From: Monomorium pharaonis
Taxonomy: Eukaryota > Arthropoda > Insecta > Hymenoptera > Formicidae
NCBI RefSeq assembly: GCF_013373865.1
Contig: NC_050471.1
Coordinates: forward strand, 10,188,050 to 10,252,049
Direction of reading: 5' to 3'
Length of the DNA stretch: 64,000 nucleotides
Shown here in pieces: positions 40,001 to 53,234 of the stretch. The notes under the pieces were generated by a model. It saw only the letters and a list, made by a program, of their open reading frames with translations. It searched no databases and was not told the DNA's origin. The translations under genes and the position numbers were made by a program. Numbering within the stretch: the stretch's first letter is position 1; every line of letters starts with the position of its first letter.

Positions 40001-40093
40001 TAACACTTTATATTCCAATTGTATTATATACACTGACAACAATAAAATAAAAAAAATAATTGCAATTATTACAATTTAAATTCAATGATTTTC
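37001..40093. other. Non-coding stretch with CT and poly-C tracts
   Basis: No gene is supported. A CT-rich microsatellite is at 37984-38042 and an 11-base C run at 38167-38177. A perfect hairpin with an 11-bp stem (atcgcaaaagc) and 8-base loop is at 37111-37140. CpG-rich DNA lies at 37290-38420 and 39120-39290; AT-rich DNA lies at 38580-39100 and after 39880. Confidence 0.45.
37984..38042. repeat. CT-rich microsatellite
   Basis: Interrupted CT repeats, pyrimidine throughout apart from one G at a ctctcgct interruption. Confidence 0.85.
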
Positions 40094-40385
40094 AGCGTTA
40101 ACTATATATTTATAGTTGTAACCATGAAAATTATAGCTATTAGTTATTATTACTATTTAATAGTAAATATTTAAAAAATAATTATATACATTATAATTGT
40201 AATTGCATTTTCTATACATATAAAAATGTTAATTTTATTTTTACCATCCATATCTTCAAATTTTATTCTATTAAATAATATTTAAAGTTAGCGCAGTAAT
40301 AATCATAAAAATTGAGCACCATAATTATTTTACCATTCAATTAGACTATTCAGTTATATCAAACACTTTTATCTTACTGTTAGGG
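40094..40385 (+). repeat. AT-rich interspersed repeat, copy B
   Basis: Second copy of the repeat at 36436-36690, about 3.7 kb away in the same orientation. It shows the same order of blocks, ending with gcagtaataatcataaa at 40291 onward and tatcaa-cactttt near 40357. Both copies have diverged by substitutions and short indels. It has no coding capacity. Confidence 0.5.
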
Positions 40386-41319
40386 CATATATAATTCTAA
40401 ATTTTTATATTAAATATAAAATTTATATTAAATATAAATTAAATGTAATAAAAGTAATAAAATTTAGAAATTTTGAAAATTTTTGAAAATTATACATTCT
40501 CCATCTCGAAATCGCCGATTAAATCGTTACATGTCAGTATGGCATAAACATCCCTTTGCATCGTGTATTTACCTTCATCCATTTAGCTTTTCAATTATCA
40601 AGCTCAACTGTTATGCGCACACTTTGCGGCACTCCGATAAACTACCCTCGAAAATCCCGAGCTTGGCGAACACCAGCCCCCGAAAAATACGCCAACCACG
40701 GAGGCTTAACATCTCGAGGGTGGTATTATCCGCGAGTGGTGGCGGGCAAATCCCCCGGTTCTGCACGAGCCAAACGCTTGGGCTGAAGCAGATTGGCGGA
40801 GGAGATCAGCGAAGTGGGCAGTCGGCGACCTTGCGCTTCCTGGCTGAGTTTAATCAGCCGTACCTATCCCGGAACCGTGCCACACTACTTATCCACGGCT
40901 GCACCTCGCTACGGCGCACTTAATGGCACTTATCCTCGCGAGGAATTGATGTGACTGGAAACTCGCTGTAAAATCCGCCGTTAAACCGCGGGACAAAGTT
41001 GAGCGCCGTGTTGTCAGGCGAATGGGCACCCTAGCGACTGCACCGTACGAGTTCGGAAAGCACGATCCCGATATATCCTCGCTACATGAAGTTCTACGAA
41101 CTTGCGGATCAGACGATCGAGCCATTGCCACGGACGCTTCCGCACGACTAACTCAAACGATATGCGAGAGAAAATCAAATCTGAAGTATCGCGTTTTCGT
41201 TAATCAATTTAATTGGTGCATAAATCGCATATTACACAGGTTTTTATAAATATTTCGTAAACACTTTTGTGAAAAATTCCTTCGTAAACATGTTCAAATG
41301 TAATGTTTAAGTTACTCAC

Positions 41320-41492
41320 TTTTGTTGATTATTATTCGCGATGGGCATGGGAGTCGGTACTCTTGGTGGTGGAACTGGTATGGCCTTTCTTCGGCCTCCA
41401 CCAGTTTGATGCACCGTCGGTGTTACTCTTCCGGTTGGTGCTATTCGACCAGCGGTCCGTAGTCTTTCTGTTCGCACCTCCATAGTATATAT
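41320..41492 (-). CDS. Proline-rich coding exon, protein not identified
   Basis: On the minus strand the acceptor atgttatttttcag precedes 173 nt ending at a donor AAAA|gtgagtaac (rc of 41311-41319). Only one of the three frames is open throughout: 57 codons plus two bases (AA) of a split codon. The product has an ATG at residue 4, a basic Arg/Thr/Gly-rich first half, then RRKAIPVPPPRVPTPMPI and an Asn/Gln tail. KAIPVPP fits a class I and PVPPPR a class II SH3-ligand pattern; both are short motifs and may be chance. The segment looks intrinsically disordered, like a linker or cytoplasmic tail. Its phase fits the exon at 4008-4149, which would supply the third codon base (AAG, Lys). It could also be a first coding exon starting at its ATG. 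The family is not recognised. Confidence 0.5.
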
Positions 41493-44400
41493 CTGAAAAA
41501 TAACATGAAAAATAATATATCAATTCTTATTTTTTTTTAATAATTTCAAATTAAATAAAAATTGATAATATACATCCTTTTAGATGGGGATAAATGCAAC
41601 AATTTTTTGAAATTAATTTTCTACTTAATTTTCTATTCAACAATGTAATTTCACGTACAACCAAAATTTACGTACATTGTATATATTTATGAATGCGTGT
41701 AAAATTGTAAATAATGTTATGTTACTTGATGTTGCTGGCATATTATTTAAATAATAAGGTAAAAATTAAATTTACAATGTTTTATGCGCTAATTGCGAAT
41801 ATTACTTTGTTGCTCGCGTGAAATGTTTAGCACATTTCACATACGTTTTTATTTCTTTCTTATTAAATCTATACGTAAAATTTGCATTTTCTTATACAGT
41901 TTTATATAGCGAAATAATCGATTAAAAATAAATAAAAGCGTTTGGTTAATAAAACAATTTTAATTGACAAACGTAGCGAATTTGTAAGACTGGACACCAT
42001 ATGTGAGTTAATGTAGAATTAATAAAAACATATTTCAGAATAAATAAAAAATTACACACATTTGTACAAAAATAGTTTCCGGCACCGAATAATCAGACTA
42101 TATTTATATCTTTTTATTGTTTGTATTATTTAACTTAATAACTAGATATTTGGTTGTCGAAAAAAATGTATTGTATCGAGGAATCGAGAAATAAATAGGA
42201 AACGATCGGCAAGTTCGGTGAAAAAGTATCGCTTCTTCGTAACTTCAGGCGCCGAAGATCACAGAAATGATGATAAACTTCGAAAAGAGCAAATGTTTGG
42301 AAAGGACTGACAAGAAAAACGAAAAAGAGACTACCAGCCTGGACGACTACCAACGTTAAAACTTCTGCTTCACGGCCTGTCGACTTCGCAGTTCGCCTCT
42401 TCCTCGCGCGTCTGTTTCCCTTCGTTTATTCAAACTAGTTTAACGCGCCAAGCGAGTCTGGATACGATTCAGTAGCGTTATCGTTATCCTTAGGAATGCC
42501 ACATAATACGCGCAAAAAGGGCTTAAAAGAGAAAATAAAATCAATATAGGTGCAATAACATGATTCACCTACCCTTAAGAGTTTATGTCGAAAATGGAAT
42601 GTGACTTAAAAAAATATCAAATATAAATAAGAAAAAAGTATTTAAATTATTTGTTTGTATACGATTATATTTATCTACAACCCAAGACTTGTAAAAAAAA
42701 AAGTTTTGTCTACAATTCAGGTACGCAGCGACGAAAACTCATGAAAGTTTTCCCATACTCAGCCACCTCCTTGTCTACGATCGCCGGAAGAAAGAAACGG
42801 TGCGGTACAATCTCAAGACGGTTATAGTGCCGCGTTTTTGTCACGGATGCTTTAACGTCGCGGTCGCGAGGAATGAGAGCGACGACGCCGGAAAGGAGGA
42901 GACGAGAAGAAAAGGGGTGTAGACGGTCGGTGCGATCATTATTTCCCGACGTGTGTAGTCCACCGAGATGGGGATGCCGGTGAAACAATGAGCGTCGGCA
43001 AGCAAGTTGGTTTAAATATTCAGTCTCCGACGTGGATACGCGCCATTCGCGCTCACTTGCGCACGGATCCAGCAACTTGAAACTATGTACGAAGACAAAA
43101 AGACAATAACGGTATTTTCTGGGCGACGTAATAGAAGTAAAAGTTATAACAACCGATAGGATTAAACATTTATTAGAAGATGAATTGTGTAAATATACAC
43201 ATATATATATTATAAAATAGATAGATTTCTCTCGTTCTTGTTATTTTATTATTATTATTATTGTTATTGTAACTGTTCTAAAAATCATAATTTATCTATT
43301 TATAACTATGACGAGATATAAATAGGTAAATGTACAGAAATCAATTTGATGCTATTCGTAAAGAAATCGACAATCTCGGTAAAAAATTAAAAATGAAAAC
43401 ATTTTTTATGAAGAAAGTATTTCTTTAACATTGATAAAATAATTATTCACTAAATTGTTAAAAAAATCTCGCGCACCAAAACTAATTTTCTACTTTACTA
43501 TACATATATTGTTTATTATCTCTTTCTCTCTGTCTTATCCTCTCATATTTGGATTCATACACGGGCATGAAAATTTCACGATTACATGGATTCGTATGTA
43601 AAAAAATTCGTTTCGCTGCATAGAACAGAGGCAAAATATCACGATGTCGACGACTGGCCGCGTCGGAGACGAGCCTGGAAAATAAACCCCGGGCAACGGA
43701 GCGGCAGCGGAGCGGCTTCACAATGGGGAGCATCTGCTTAGCAAATTGCGAAAAATAATAACGTTTGCGCCCGAATCCGTGGCACGGAGCGCCGTAGGAG
43801 TCTGCCCCGTGGTATACATCGTAACACAATAACGCCCACTCGTGAAACTGCGAACTCGGAGACCGGGAAGGGTGAATGCAAAAGCGAACGATGAGAAGAT
43901 GGGAGGGGTGAGAAGGATGAGAGGTGCAAACGAGCGCCCCTTCGTATAGTGGTGCACTCGCGAAAACAATATGTCACGTATACGCGCGGAAAATCGCGTA
44001 CGAGCGCATGCTTGTCACGCGTGACACCGATTTATCCAGCCGAAGGCGATCCTGAGACTTCTTTGACTCTCACTTCCGCGCCTTTGACAGCGAATGCGTC
44101 ACCGTCATCCACCCGTGTATCCCGTCGAAGATTTCGTCGAGAACTTCGAGGCTCCGAATTAACGTCACGATCGATCCGCGGTAAATCATCTGGCATTAGA
44201 TATTTCCACCGAGCTCCTTTGCTTTTAAAAATTATACTATGTATGTCAGTATACACATAGATTTTACATGAAGAATTGTATTTAGTTTTATAAATGAAAA
44301 TATATCTCAAATTGAAAATAATATCTGTAAAATAAAAAGGGGGAACTTTTTAATACTACTATTATCAAATTATTGAATAAATATAAACGTTCCAAGATTT

Positions 44401-44839
44401 TTATCAATTGTTGTAATAGTAATAATAAATGTTTGAAAATTCTTTTCACAAGAATGCAAGCCCTTTTTATTCAATTCCTTCGTTCTTGGTTATATTAGGA
44501 AAACAATTATTACAAAATACGAAACATATATATTTAGGAGACTGCTATACTATCTAATAAAAAAGCTTTATATTTTCAAAGTTTTAGTTTTAAAGTTTTA
44601 GTTTTATTTTCAGTTTTTGTTTTAGAAATACTATAAAAATAAAGAATACCAGTATCAGTGACCATTCTCTATAATTCTTTTTAACAATTGTAATATTAAT
44701 TTTTAAGACCTTTTAATTATTTAATTATTTACATAAATATTTTTTATTTACGTTTACTTCTTAAAGTATATAAATCTCAAACTGAGATATTTAAGGCGCT
44801 ACGCCCTAAAGGGAGCACTTGTGCTTAAAAACAATATTG

Positions 44840-44865
44840 GAGAGAGAAAGAGAGAGAGAGAGAGA
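44840..44865. repeat. GA microsatellite
   Basis: About 12 GA dinucleotides with one AA interruption. Confidence 0.85.
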
Positions 44866-45593
44866 TCGAGTGGAATTTCATTGGAAACCATTATAAACCA
44901 GAGAAGTACGCGCGATTACCAATCTAAATTATTAATTCTCCTATCGCTCACATGTCCCGGGAAACGAGCGACCAATGTTTAATGCGACATAATACGCTGG
45001 CATGACTAATTCGTGCCATTATCAATGATGCTAATCGCCATCTATCTACGAGGGTAATGAATACCGCAAATTAATAACATTCGATTGACACGTAACGTCC
45101 GAGCTTCATCCGCTGAGCGACGTGCACATTGTGTTCCTAACAAGAGCGCGAATTTCCCAACCCCTCCGACTTTCATTGCACGCATGTTACAGCACATCGA
45201 TCGTTCATTATGCGCGCACCTTCCGGCGAAAAACATCATTAACGAGAAAAAATATTTTACAGTTTGACAAGTAGAATTGAATCCAAAGAATTAGTCGTGT
45301 TTAATGGGAATAAACGCGCGACGCTTAATACATATACGAAATAATTAATTTGTACATCACCATTGGCGCGCTATCGCTAATGCGATGAACGAATTACGGT
45401 CGACATCGACGCGTAATATTTTTAATAATGCGATGCATTAATAACACATTTTCCATACAAACTTTCAATTTTATTATGCAAAACTTGTATGTATCTAAGG
45501 ATAAATACAACTGCTGTCGACGACAAATGTATATCCGTCGTTATTTAAATGGAAATTATGCCGACAACGTTTAACGCAGAATTCTACATTAAC

Positions 45594-45620
45594 TTCATTA
45601 TCTCATATCGAGATAATGAA
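45594..45620. repeat. Perfect 11-bp hairpin
   Basis: TTCATTATCTC and GAGATAATGAA are separated by 5 bases. No poly-T tract or other context gives it a role. Confidence 0.6.
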
Positions 45621-45819
45621 TTAGATTATCATGCCGATTGCCACGAGCGAATACGACAAATTAATAACAGCCGATTAATATGTAATATTCCAGAATGCAT
45701 TTTGCAGTCTCCTAATTCCTTTATATGTGCGCGTATCAGTTGTTCATCAAGCGCGCACGCTTTCGGAGATCAGGACCGCTATTCCGTAATCACTTACCGA
45801 CAACTATCGATGTCGTTAT

Positions 45820-45899
45820 CTGTCGTTGCGCATATTTTTTCATATATCAAAATACGTTGCGCAGATATTTTATATAGTAAAAAAGCTGCGCAACGACAG
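45820..45899. repeat. Inverted repeat with 13-bp core
   Basis: CTGTCGTTGCGCA (45820-45832) pairs perfectly with 45887-45899, and pairing continues imperfectly outward (tcgttat against ataacga). A further copy of gttgcgca lies in the loop near 45855. Confidence 0.6.
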
Positions 45900-46018
45900 T
45901 ATAACGATACCGACACCTCTTAACGAGTTACAGAATAGGCCTACAGGATGGAAAAATGTTATTAGCGTGTGAGACAGGGGCGCGGAAAAAAAGGTATTTC
46001 GCTTTTCGCAAGAACGGG

Positions 46019-46020
<2 letters not shown>

Positions 46021-46058
<38 letters not shown>

Positions 46059-46070
46059 GGAGGGGAGACG
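46021..46070. repeat. GA-rich microsatellite
   Basis: About 14 uninterrupted GA dinucleotides at 46024-46051, followed by imperfect purine sequence. Confidence 0.9.
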
Positions 46071-48881
46071 CGCATTCAAAGGAGAATTTATCGGCGATAT
46101 TTCTCGACCGGACGACATCGGCATCGCGCAATGTCGGCTTCTGTCGATTCCTATTAATCATTGGCGCACAACTACGCGTACCCGTATCAACGCGCAGGCC
46201 GAAGATACATGCCGGAAGTTTCTCATGCCGCGACGCAATCGCCACATGTGACCACAGTCCGACGTTCTCATGGCAATCGCGTATCGGAACATCACGTGCG
46301 CGACACGCATGTAACTAGCTTTCTTTTCTATGCCTTCTCCCTTTTCATAACTGTATTGCAATAGACTGAATGGACCATTCTGTTTGCGACAAATTAAAGT
46401 ATATACTGTTATTGATAGAAAGTAGGATATCTTTTCTAGAAAATCCTCTAAGGAAATAAAATTTATCTCTATTTGAAAATGTATTTTTACAAACGAGGAA
46501 TACATATCTGAAAATAAGCGAGTATCGCCGATAAAAAAAAAAGTAATTTTATCTTATAATTGATCGCGAAAGATTTTTTTATAATCTATCATTTTAATCT
46601 TTACATGCGTGTTTTATGTGATTTATCGAAATATTTCATACTAAAGAATTTTATGAAAATGTCATTTAAATTCAAATAAATCGCAAATTGAAACTTTATT
46701 TTATAATGTTAAAATATTATATTTCATTTCAATATATTAATTAATATCTTGTATTAACACATCATTAATATCCTCTATTAACACTTATTTACACAAAAAT
46801 TTATTATAAAGTAAAACATTATAGAAATATAATTATCAATATATTATTAATTATATATAACAGTATTTTTCAAACGTATTATATTCTTTAACGTATGTGT
46901 TTGTGGTTTATCATTACATATATTTGTTATCGCGCGGAAAGTTTCCCCGAAATCTCGCGCGCGCGACTGCAACATGCGCACGCTTTCCCCGTCCCCCATT
47001 TGTTTATTTAAGCAAGTAAATGATCTATGTATCTTGTCCGCGGCCCGAGACGGACGAGCAGACTTTATAAATTCAAGACAAATTAGTTTATCTTCGAGCG
47101 ATGTTTACTATATACACTAAAAAGCCAGCGGAACCGCACGGCCCACCCACACACAGTTAAATCAAAGGCCCGCTAAAAATATAACATGTTTCTCATCACA
47201 ACACCCTTCCCTTTTTCTTGACTTTATCCCCCTCTAATCGTACGTCTGTCCAGGAAGTTGACTTAGAGTACATGAAAAGTATAATTATGCATAAATAATA
47301 ATTTCTTGCAATAAAATAAAATAAAGCAACTGAGTGATTTGAAATAAAATATATTAATAGTCATTCAAAATTTAAAAAATAAGTATTTTTAATTAAAAAA
47401 TTATTAAAAAGGACAATTACTTTCATTAACATAGAATAGTATTGTATACCAATTTTACGTAACACACACTTTTATGACATATTCCATTTCTTGCGCCAAC
47501 CAAATCCACTCTAATAAGCGCCATTTCTGAGTGCTAAACTAGACCCAGTTATACTCAGCTGTATTTGGTCAGTAAAAGAGCCAATCATGTTAAATTTAAT
47601 AATTCATGTTGACACCCAACATACTATTTAATAATATTACATAGAGTATTAATTATGTTATTTCCTTTGCGGTTTCACACACTGTGTAAATTGTGAGAAA
47701 TAGTATGAATAGATATGTCGTTCATATGAATAATACGTATTACGGATTACATATTACAATCGTTCAAAGCACGTTTAATTCCATTAAATTATACTTTATC
47801 AAAAACAAACAGGATTATATTGGTGGAATAATACTATAAATGTTAAACTAAACGTGCAATCTAACCATGCAATATTTGTCGATTAGCAAAGATGCATTAG
47901 AGACTATCCAAGTGCACATTACGAACAGTTTTACACTTGCAATTTTTTCTTCAATTATGCAAAACAATAATGCCTGATAGTAATATTGCATTTTTCATTT
48001 ATTCATCAAAGAAAGATCTCATTCACTGATAACTTTTCACATTATATAAAACGTAAAACAATTTCTATGTAATATGTATTATTATTTATAATATAATACT
48101 GTAAAGATTTTAAAAAGCTTAGACGTTTAAAAAAGTAATTGCATGTAACCTCTAATACTTTTTATGTTAAATAGTTTTTTCTTGGCATAAATGATATATT
48201 ATTATATATATGTAATTAAATTCCTAGTTAAAAAAAAGAACTAACGTAATAGCTTAAATATAATCAAGGTATTGCCAGTTTTCGTTGTGTCTTCAGAATG
48301 TTTCTCTTTCACGAATGTGTGATCGATCGATATCGTTTATCTGTACTTTTTACATTTGTTTCTATTAAATGCCCGTTTCTGACCCTTTTAACAAATATGA
48401 CAAAATAGTCCACAGAATTATGATCGATGTTATTTGTTACCGAAGGGGTTACTGTTAATAACCCCCGTAATTTCCATACACATGCGGTCAGCATGCCAAA
48501 TGGTTATACCATTTGTCATCGTATATGCAATAAACTAACAGCATTTGTAGCTACTGCTTTCTCATGACAAATAAAATTTAACAACATAAAACGTTACCAA
48601 TTTCCTCGAAAAAAATTTGTAAAATACGCAATTAATTAATCTTACGATTACTTCTAATTGTATCTATTGACGAAAAATAAAAATAGCCATTGTGCCATGT
48701 CGCATTTGCAATATTTTTACCACAAAATATACATAAATTTATTATATTTCAAATATTTTCACTCTGTCATAAATGCTAACACAGATATGATTTCAATAAT
48801 AAATCTACATGGAATCAATATCAATGCAATAAATGCTTTTATTAAAGTATTTAAAATTTTCTCTTAGCTAAATACAAATCT

Positions 48882-48916
48882 GAAAATAATTTTGTTAAGC
48901 CATCAAAATTATTTTC
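48882..48916. repeat. Perfect 13-bp hairpin
   Basis: GAAAATAATTTTG and CAAAATTATTTTC are separated by the 9-base loop ttaagccat. Its function is unknown. Confidence 0.6.
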
Positions 48917-50134
48917 ACAAATATGTATGCAGCTAATAAGATTTTTAATATTTCAGCAAAACTGTTCTTTCTATATGGAACATATTTTTAAACAAAATAC
49001 ATAATAAAAATTGTGTGTGTAAAGGTCATTGAAAAACGATAAGTTAAATATAAGATACCACGATCGATTCTAATCTGAGAAGCCGTATCGAGCGTCATAG
49101 CAATATTGTGCGAGTCCTGCGTGTGTATCTGTTTATCACGTCATCCAATCGCTTTGACTTGTAAGACTTTTTGCTAAAATTCGTCGAGAACTACCTAGAA
49201 ATGCAGTCAGAACTATCCGGAACTTCAAACCGTTAATCAACAGAACTCTTTTTCTAAACTACAGAGAACTCTATCTCTTCAAAATGAAACCGAAACTCAT
49301 ATCAGAACTACCGAATTTTAATGTGCGGGGCTAACTTAACACACGCGCGAGTCCTCGTGAGTCCTGTGCGATATTCGGGCGTGCAGCAAGCGGAACATAT
49401 GGCAGGCAAATACGAACGGAGCAAAAACAAATAGGTGTCCCGCTTCGATCCCCTTCGTGGCCAATCTCCCCGTGCCCCTTTAACAACGCGGCTATGGTGC
49501 GCGCGACAATACCGGGGTTAATGAAAGACGTGGGTGCTAGTTATGGATGCCATAACTCAGTATGGACTAGGCGTCATACCGTAACGCCAGCCAAATCGGT
49601 TGAACTACACCTTCTCGTATGCGTCTCCCTCCTCCCGTTACACGACTTCTGACTCACAACCCGCGGGGGTCCACGAGGAATCCGGGGACAGAAGAATAGC
49701 GATGAATGGGGATGAATTCACGCATTTTGCCGGGAGACGCTTATCGTTCGAACGCGAGAAGTATTGAATGATCAGAATAATTTGTTTGCGATGTTTTTAA
49801 TATCACCAGCGTAACCAGCAAACAATCCAAAAGCATGTTTTTTTAAATATATACATTAAAAAATACTTATTAAAGAAATGTTAAATTTGATTATTTGAAA
49901 ATATATTCTTTCTCTCTTCATAAATCATAGGAGAACTTTTATAAAAATGTTTATCGGCAATAACTAGATACATAACATTTTTTTCATTTCTCATTAATTT
50001 TTTTTAAGCACTTTAAACATGTGTACAGCTCTCAACTAATGACTAACGAAGATCATTACGACGGCTACGTCATCACGATATACTTCTATAATATAAAGAT
50101 GATATTTAACGAGACGTTAATTATTTACGCCAGC

Positions 50135-50136
<2 letters not shown>

Positions 50137-50169
<33 letters not shown>
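50137..50169. repeat. GA microsatellite
   Basis: About 16 uninterrupted GA dinucleotides. Confidence 0.9.
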
Positions 50170-50172
<3 letters not shown>

Positions 50173-50774
50173 CCTACGCTCGATAATAACGCGCAATATT
50201 CGGAATTTACAAAATGAACAGTCTGGCTGCCTTGGCGCAATAACGCACCTGATACTCCAAGGCTAATGCAACGTGTCTGAGTTCCGGCTCCTTCGTTTAA
50301 TTAATTAACGGAACACCGAGAGGACGCCGGGTTTCTTCTGCAACTTCTTCTTAGTTAGCCCTTTCGTCGTCGTATCTTCCCGTGGAAGCCGCGCGCTGCA
50401 ATTCTGGCTAATGAAGTCCCGAGCGCGCTTCGGGACTGAACAATAAACAGTCGTACTTAACCTCGGCGCGAGGCACGCGACCGTAGTGCGTCACTCTACC
50501 TCCTTCGTAGTACTTCTCTTAGATCCTTGCCGTGGCCCCTCTTGAGCCGTGGGGAGTCCCATAAACCCGCGGAAACAACGTGCCTGTCGCACTTGCACGG
50601 CTGCTTCCGAAAAGGCGCGCTGAGCATACAGTGAAAGGGACGCGGATTTTTTTCATATCCCTCTTTCGTTCTTGCACGATACGTCGACTTTTCTTTCGAT
50701 GAACCTTGGAATTATGTTTGCCTTGACGTTTTTTTTTTTTTTCCCCCCAATATAACGTATTGCACTGCCAATCA

Positions 50775-50894
50775 TGAATATTTAGTCGAAATTACGATTC
50801 AATGATTTACCTAATTATTTTAAGTGAGGATTTATTCGCCTAAACCAGACACAGTTATCACGGTGAAATAAATCATTGAGGTAATTAAATATTC
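50775..50894. repeat. Imperfect inverted repeat, about 120 bp
   Basis: GAATATTTA (50775) pairs with TAAATATTC (50886-50894), and TCAATGATTTA (50799-50809) pairs exactly with TAAATCATTGA (50869-50879). The sequence between these blocks pairs with small gaps, giving arms of about 26-35 bp around a 59-bp middle. It is a candidate miniature element or hairpin. Confidence 0.5.
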
Positions 50895-53234
50895 AACGTA
50901 ACCGCTGTTTAGTAAATCCCACTGGAGCGTTTCCGCGACCGAGCGTTTCAAACGTTCAAATTTACTCGCGGTGGATAATTAGTAAAGTACTCAAACGTCG
51001 ATTTGGCGATGTTGCGATCCGCGGCCCTTAACCACAGCTAACCGCCATGGTTCACTTTATCGCGACCCGATCACATAGAGAAATAGCCCTCGCGATTTAA
51101 TTAAAGACGCGAAATTTAATTAACGTCGCGAGGAACATTAATTACCAGCTCTGTGAACGGCGCGACGGTAACGCGTGCTTTGTAATGTTGTACCTCTACA
51201 AGGTACGTCTCGCAGCTGGAGTAACAGGAATGGATTTTGCAATCGGCATTGATGAGAGATCGATACGATACGCCCTCGATGCCGAGCATACACAGGCAGG
51301 AATTATTGCGCGACCGATAATTAACGAGATGGCGGAATAAGACCGAACGGCATAACGAGAAGAAGAGCAGAACGAAACCAATAGATCCTTGAATCATCTC
51401 GACAAGCTCTAAATGAGATCATCGACTTCTTTGTGTCAAAGGCATTTAATCGTATCGTCTAATCGTATTTCCTTTGTCGTCCTCCCCTCCCACCATTTTC
51501 CATCATTGACTGCATACCCACTCATGGTTGCCTCTGTATGCGTCCGCCTGCTGTACTTTCCCGTCTATGTAACTATGATTCATGCTGAAGTTTTTCGTCG
51601 CCCCTATAACCGTAGAAAAAAATGCAACTATTCTACGATAATCTCACAGCGGGAGATAATCTCATAATACAGTTCTTTGCAAAAAAGAAAAGTTTAACAA
51701 TAAGAAGTATCTATTAAAAGATGCTCACGAACAATTTGTTAAAGTAGTAATTAAAATAAAGCATAGTTGCGATTTTCCAGATTATTCCAGATTATTTTTA
51801 TCCTAATTTTTCCAATTGAAAAAGTTTGACTCCATGCCTTGCTTTCGAAACAAGATACCTCATCAAATTTCCAAAGACAAAGTGCTGGCTTAGTGTAAAT
51901 AGCATGTTGCATATGTGTACACCTGTCATAAACATTTTCGTTTCATTTTGCACAGCCAAACAATAAACCAATTAACTCATTGTAATCGTACCATCGATGT
52001 TCGTTACATCTCGATCGCAACGCGGTCAAGAATCGTTTTGGAGCGCAGTCAAGGGAATAATCAATCGCATTGCAAATATCGAGTCATCATTTCCCGTACA
52101 GACTGTCGATACCGTTAACTGTGTACCAAGTGCCAGTTCGTCGCATTTAATCACAACCACAACCATTACTTCGTCGTGTTATGACTCGATCCTAACAGCT
52201 CACAAACGACAATTTTGTACCGATTCACGCGCACGTAACTGCGGCAGTCGTACAACACAAACGCAATGTTTAACAGCTATTAATAATCGCTACGATTAAT
52301 TAATGCAGTTAAAACAATTAATAAATAATCAATTAATCGAAATCAGATATGGATAGAGAGGAAACCTGTCCTATTACATTATAATAAACAATTGTTAAAC
52401 GATTAAATATATTTTAATTAATCATTATAATCATAAAGTAATTAATTTCTATTCAGAATTTAAATAAAAAAATATTCTATACATTTTTCTTTTATAAATA
52501 TTAAAAACGGAATAAGCTTTTTAAAATAAAAGATCTGTACAATAGAATTATTAAATTTTTTTTCTGCAGAAATAAACGTTTCAAACCAGGCAGATTAAGA
52601 AAAAATAGCTCCAAAATATTATCCAACGATAATATTGCAATATATTAAGATATCACAAATGTATAATCTCAGAAATCCATGCTATACATTTGTACTGCGC
52701 TTACATAAATTTAAATATAAGAAACATTTCTCAACTTAAAATGTCTGTAATTAACATTCGCACAATACCATATCTCATTCTGTTGAGAGTTAAACAGTTT
52801 TCATTGTTCTCAAAATGTATATACGAGAAAAATTTTACGTGTCTAAAACTTTAACATTCTCATATTTTCATGCATTCTGTTTTAATTAATTTATTGCTTC
52901 GCAAAACATACATTACAATAACATATAAAAAAGTAAAATTGCTGATAGTTAAATAACAAACAATTTTTCTCTTTTCCTCTAAAAATATTGCAATTTTATT
53001 TATGTAAGATAAAATAACATTAACGTCGTAAATTGTTATTTTTAGAAAGCAGAAGTGGATAACTTCGTTCGTACATTAGACATGGACCAGAAGAGCTCAA
53101 TAAAGTCCGAGCCATCTGGCTGGTATTACGAGCTTTGACAGCAAATTTCCAGGTCTAATGAAGAAGTCCTATTATTTGATTAACCAATAACGGAGGCGGA
53201 AGTGATATACGGTCACATTCATACATCAATTTTA

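Larger units (their letters stand above)
41493..50774. other. Non-coding stretch upstream of the proline-rich exon
   Basis: No further exon is supported on either strand. CpG-rich blocks lie at about 42360-42480, 42720-43080, 43560-44210, 44930-45420, 46060-46320, 46930-47160 and 49320-49750. AT-rich DNA separates them, notably 44270-44760 and 46500-46900. Microsatellites are at 43240-43270 (ATT), 44840-44865 (GA), 46021-46070 (GA) and 50137-50169 (GA). Hairpins are at 45594-45620, 45820-45899 and 48882-48916. Confidence 0.45.

Noticed and set aside
40483..40923. Plus-strand open frame of 146 codons
   Set aside because: It starts at TTG, not ATG, and has no domain. It lies in a CpG-rich block and lacks splice or promoter evidence.
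45041..45780. Apparent weak duplication (caaattaataaca...; gttcat--gcgcgcac) between about 45069 and 45656
   Set aside because: The two matching blocks are at different offsets (about 587 and 539 bp) and match over only 10-20 bases, so chance is likely.
49653..49760. Donor-like gtgagtcag on the minus strand at about 49655
   Set aside because: No acceptor or sensible open frame is found upstream of it.
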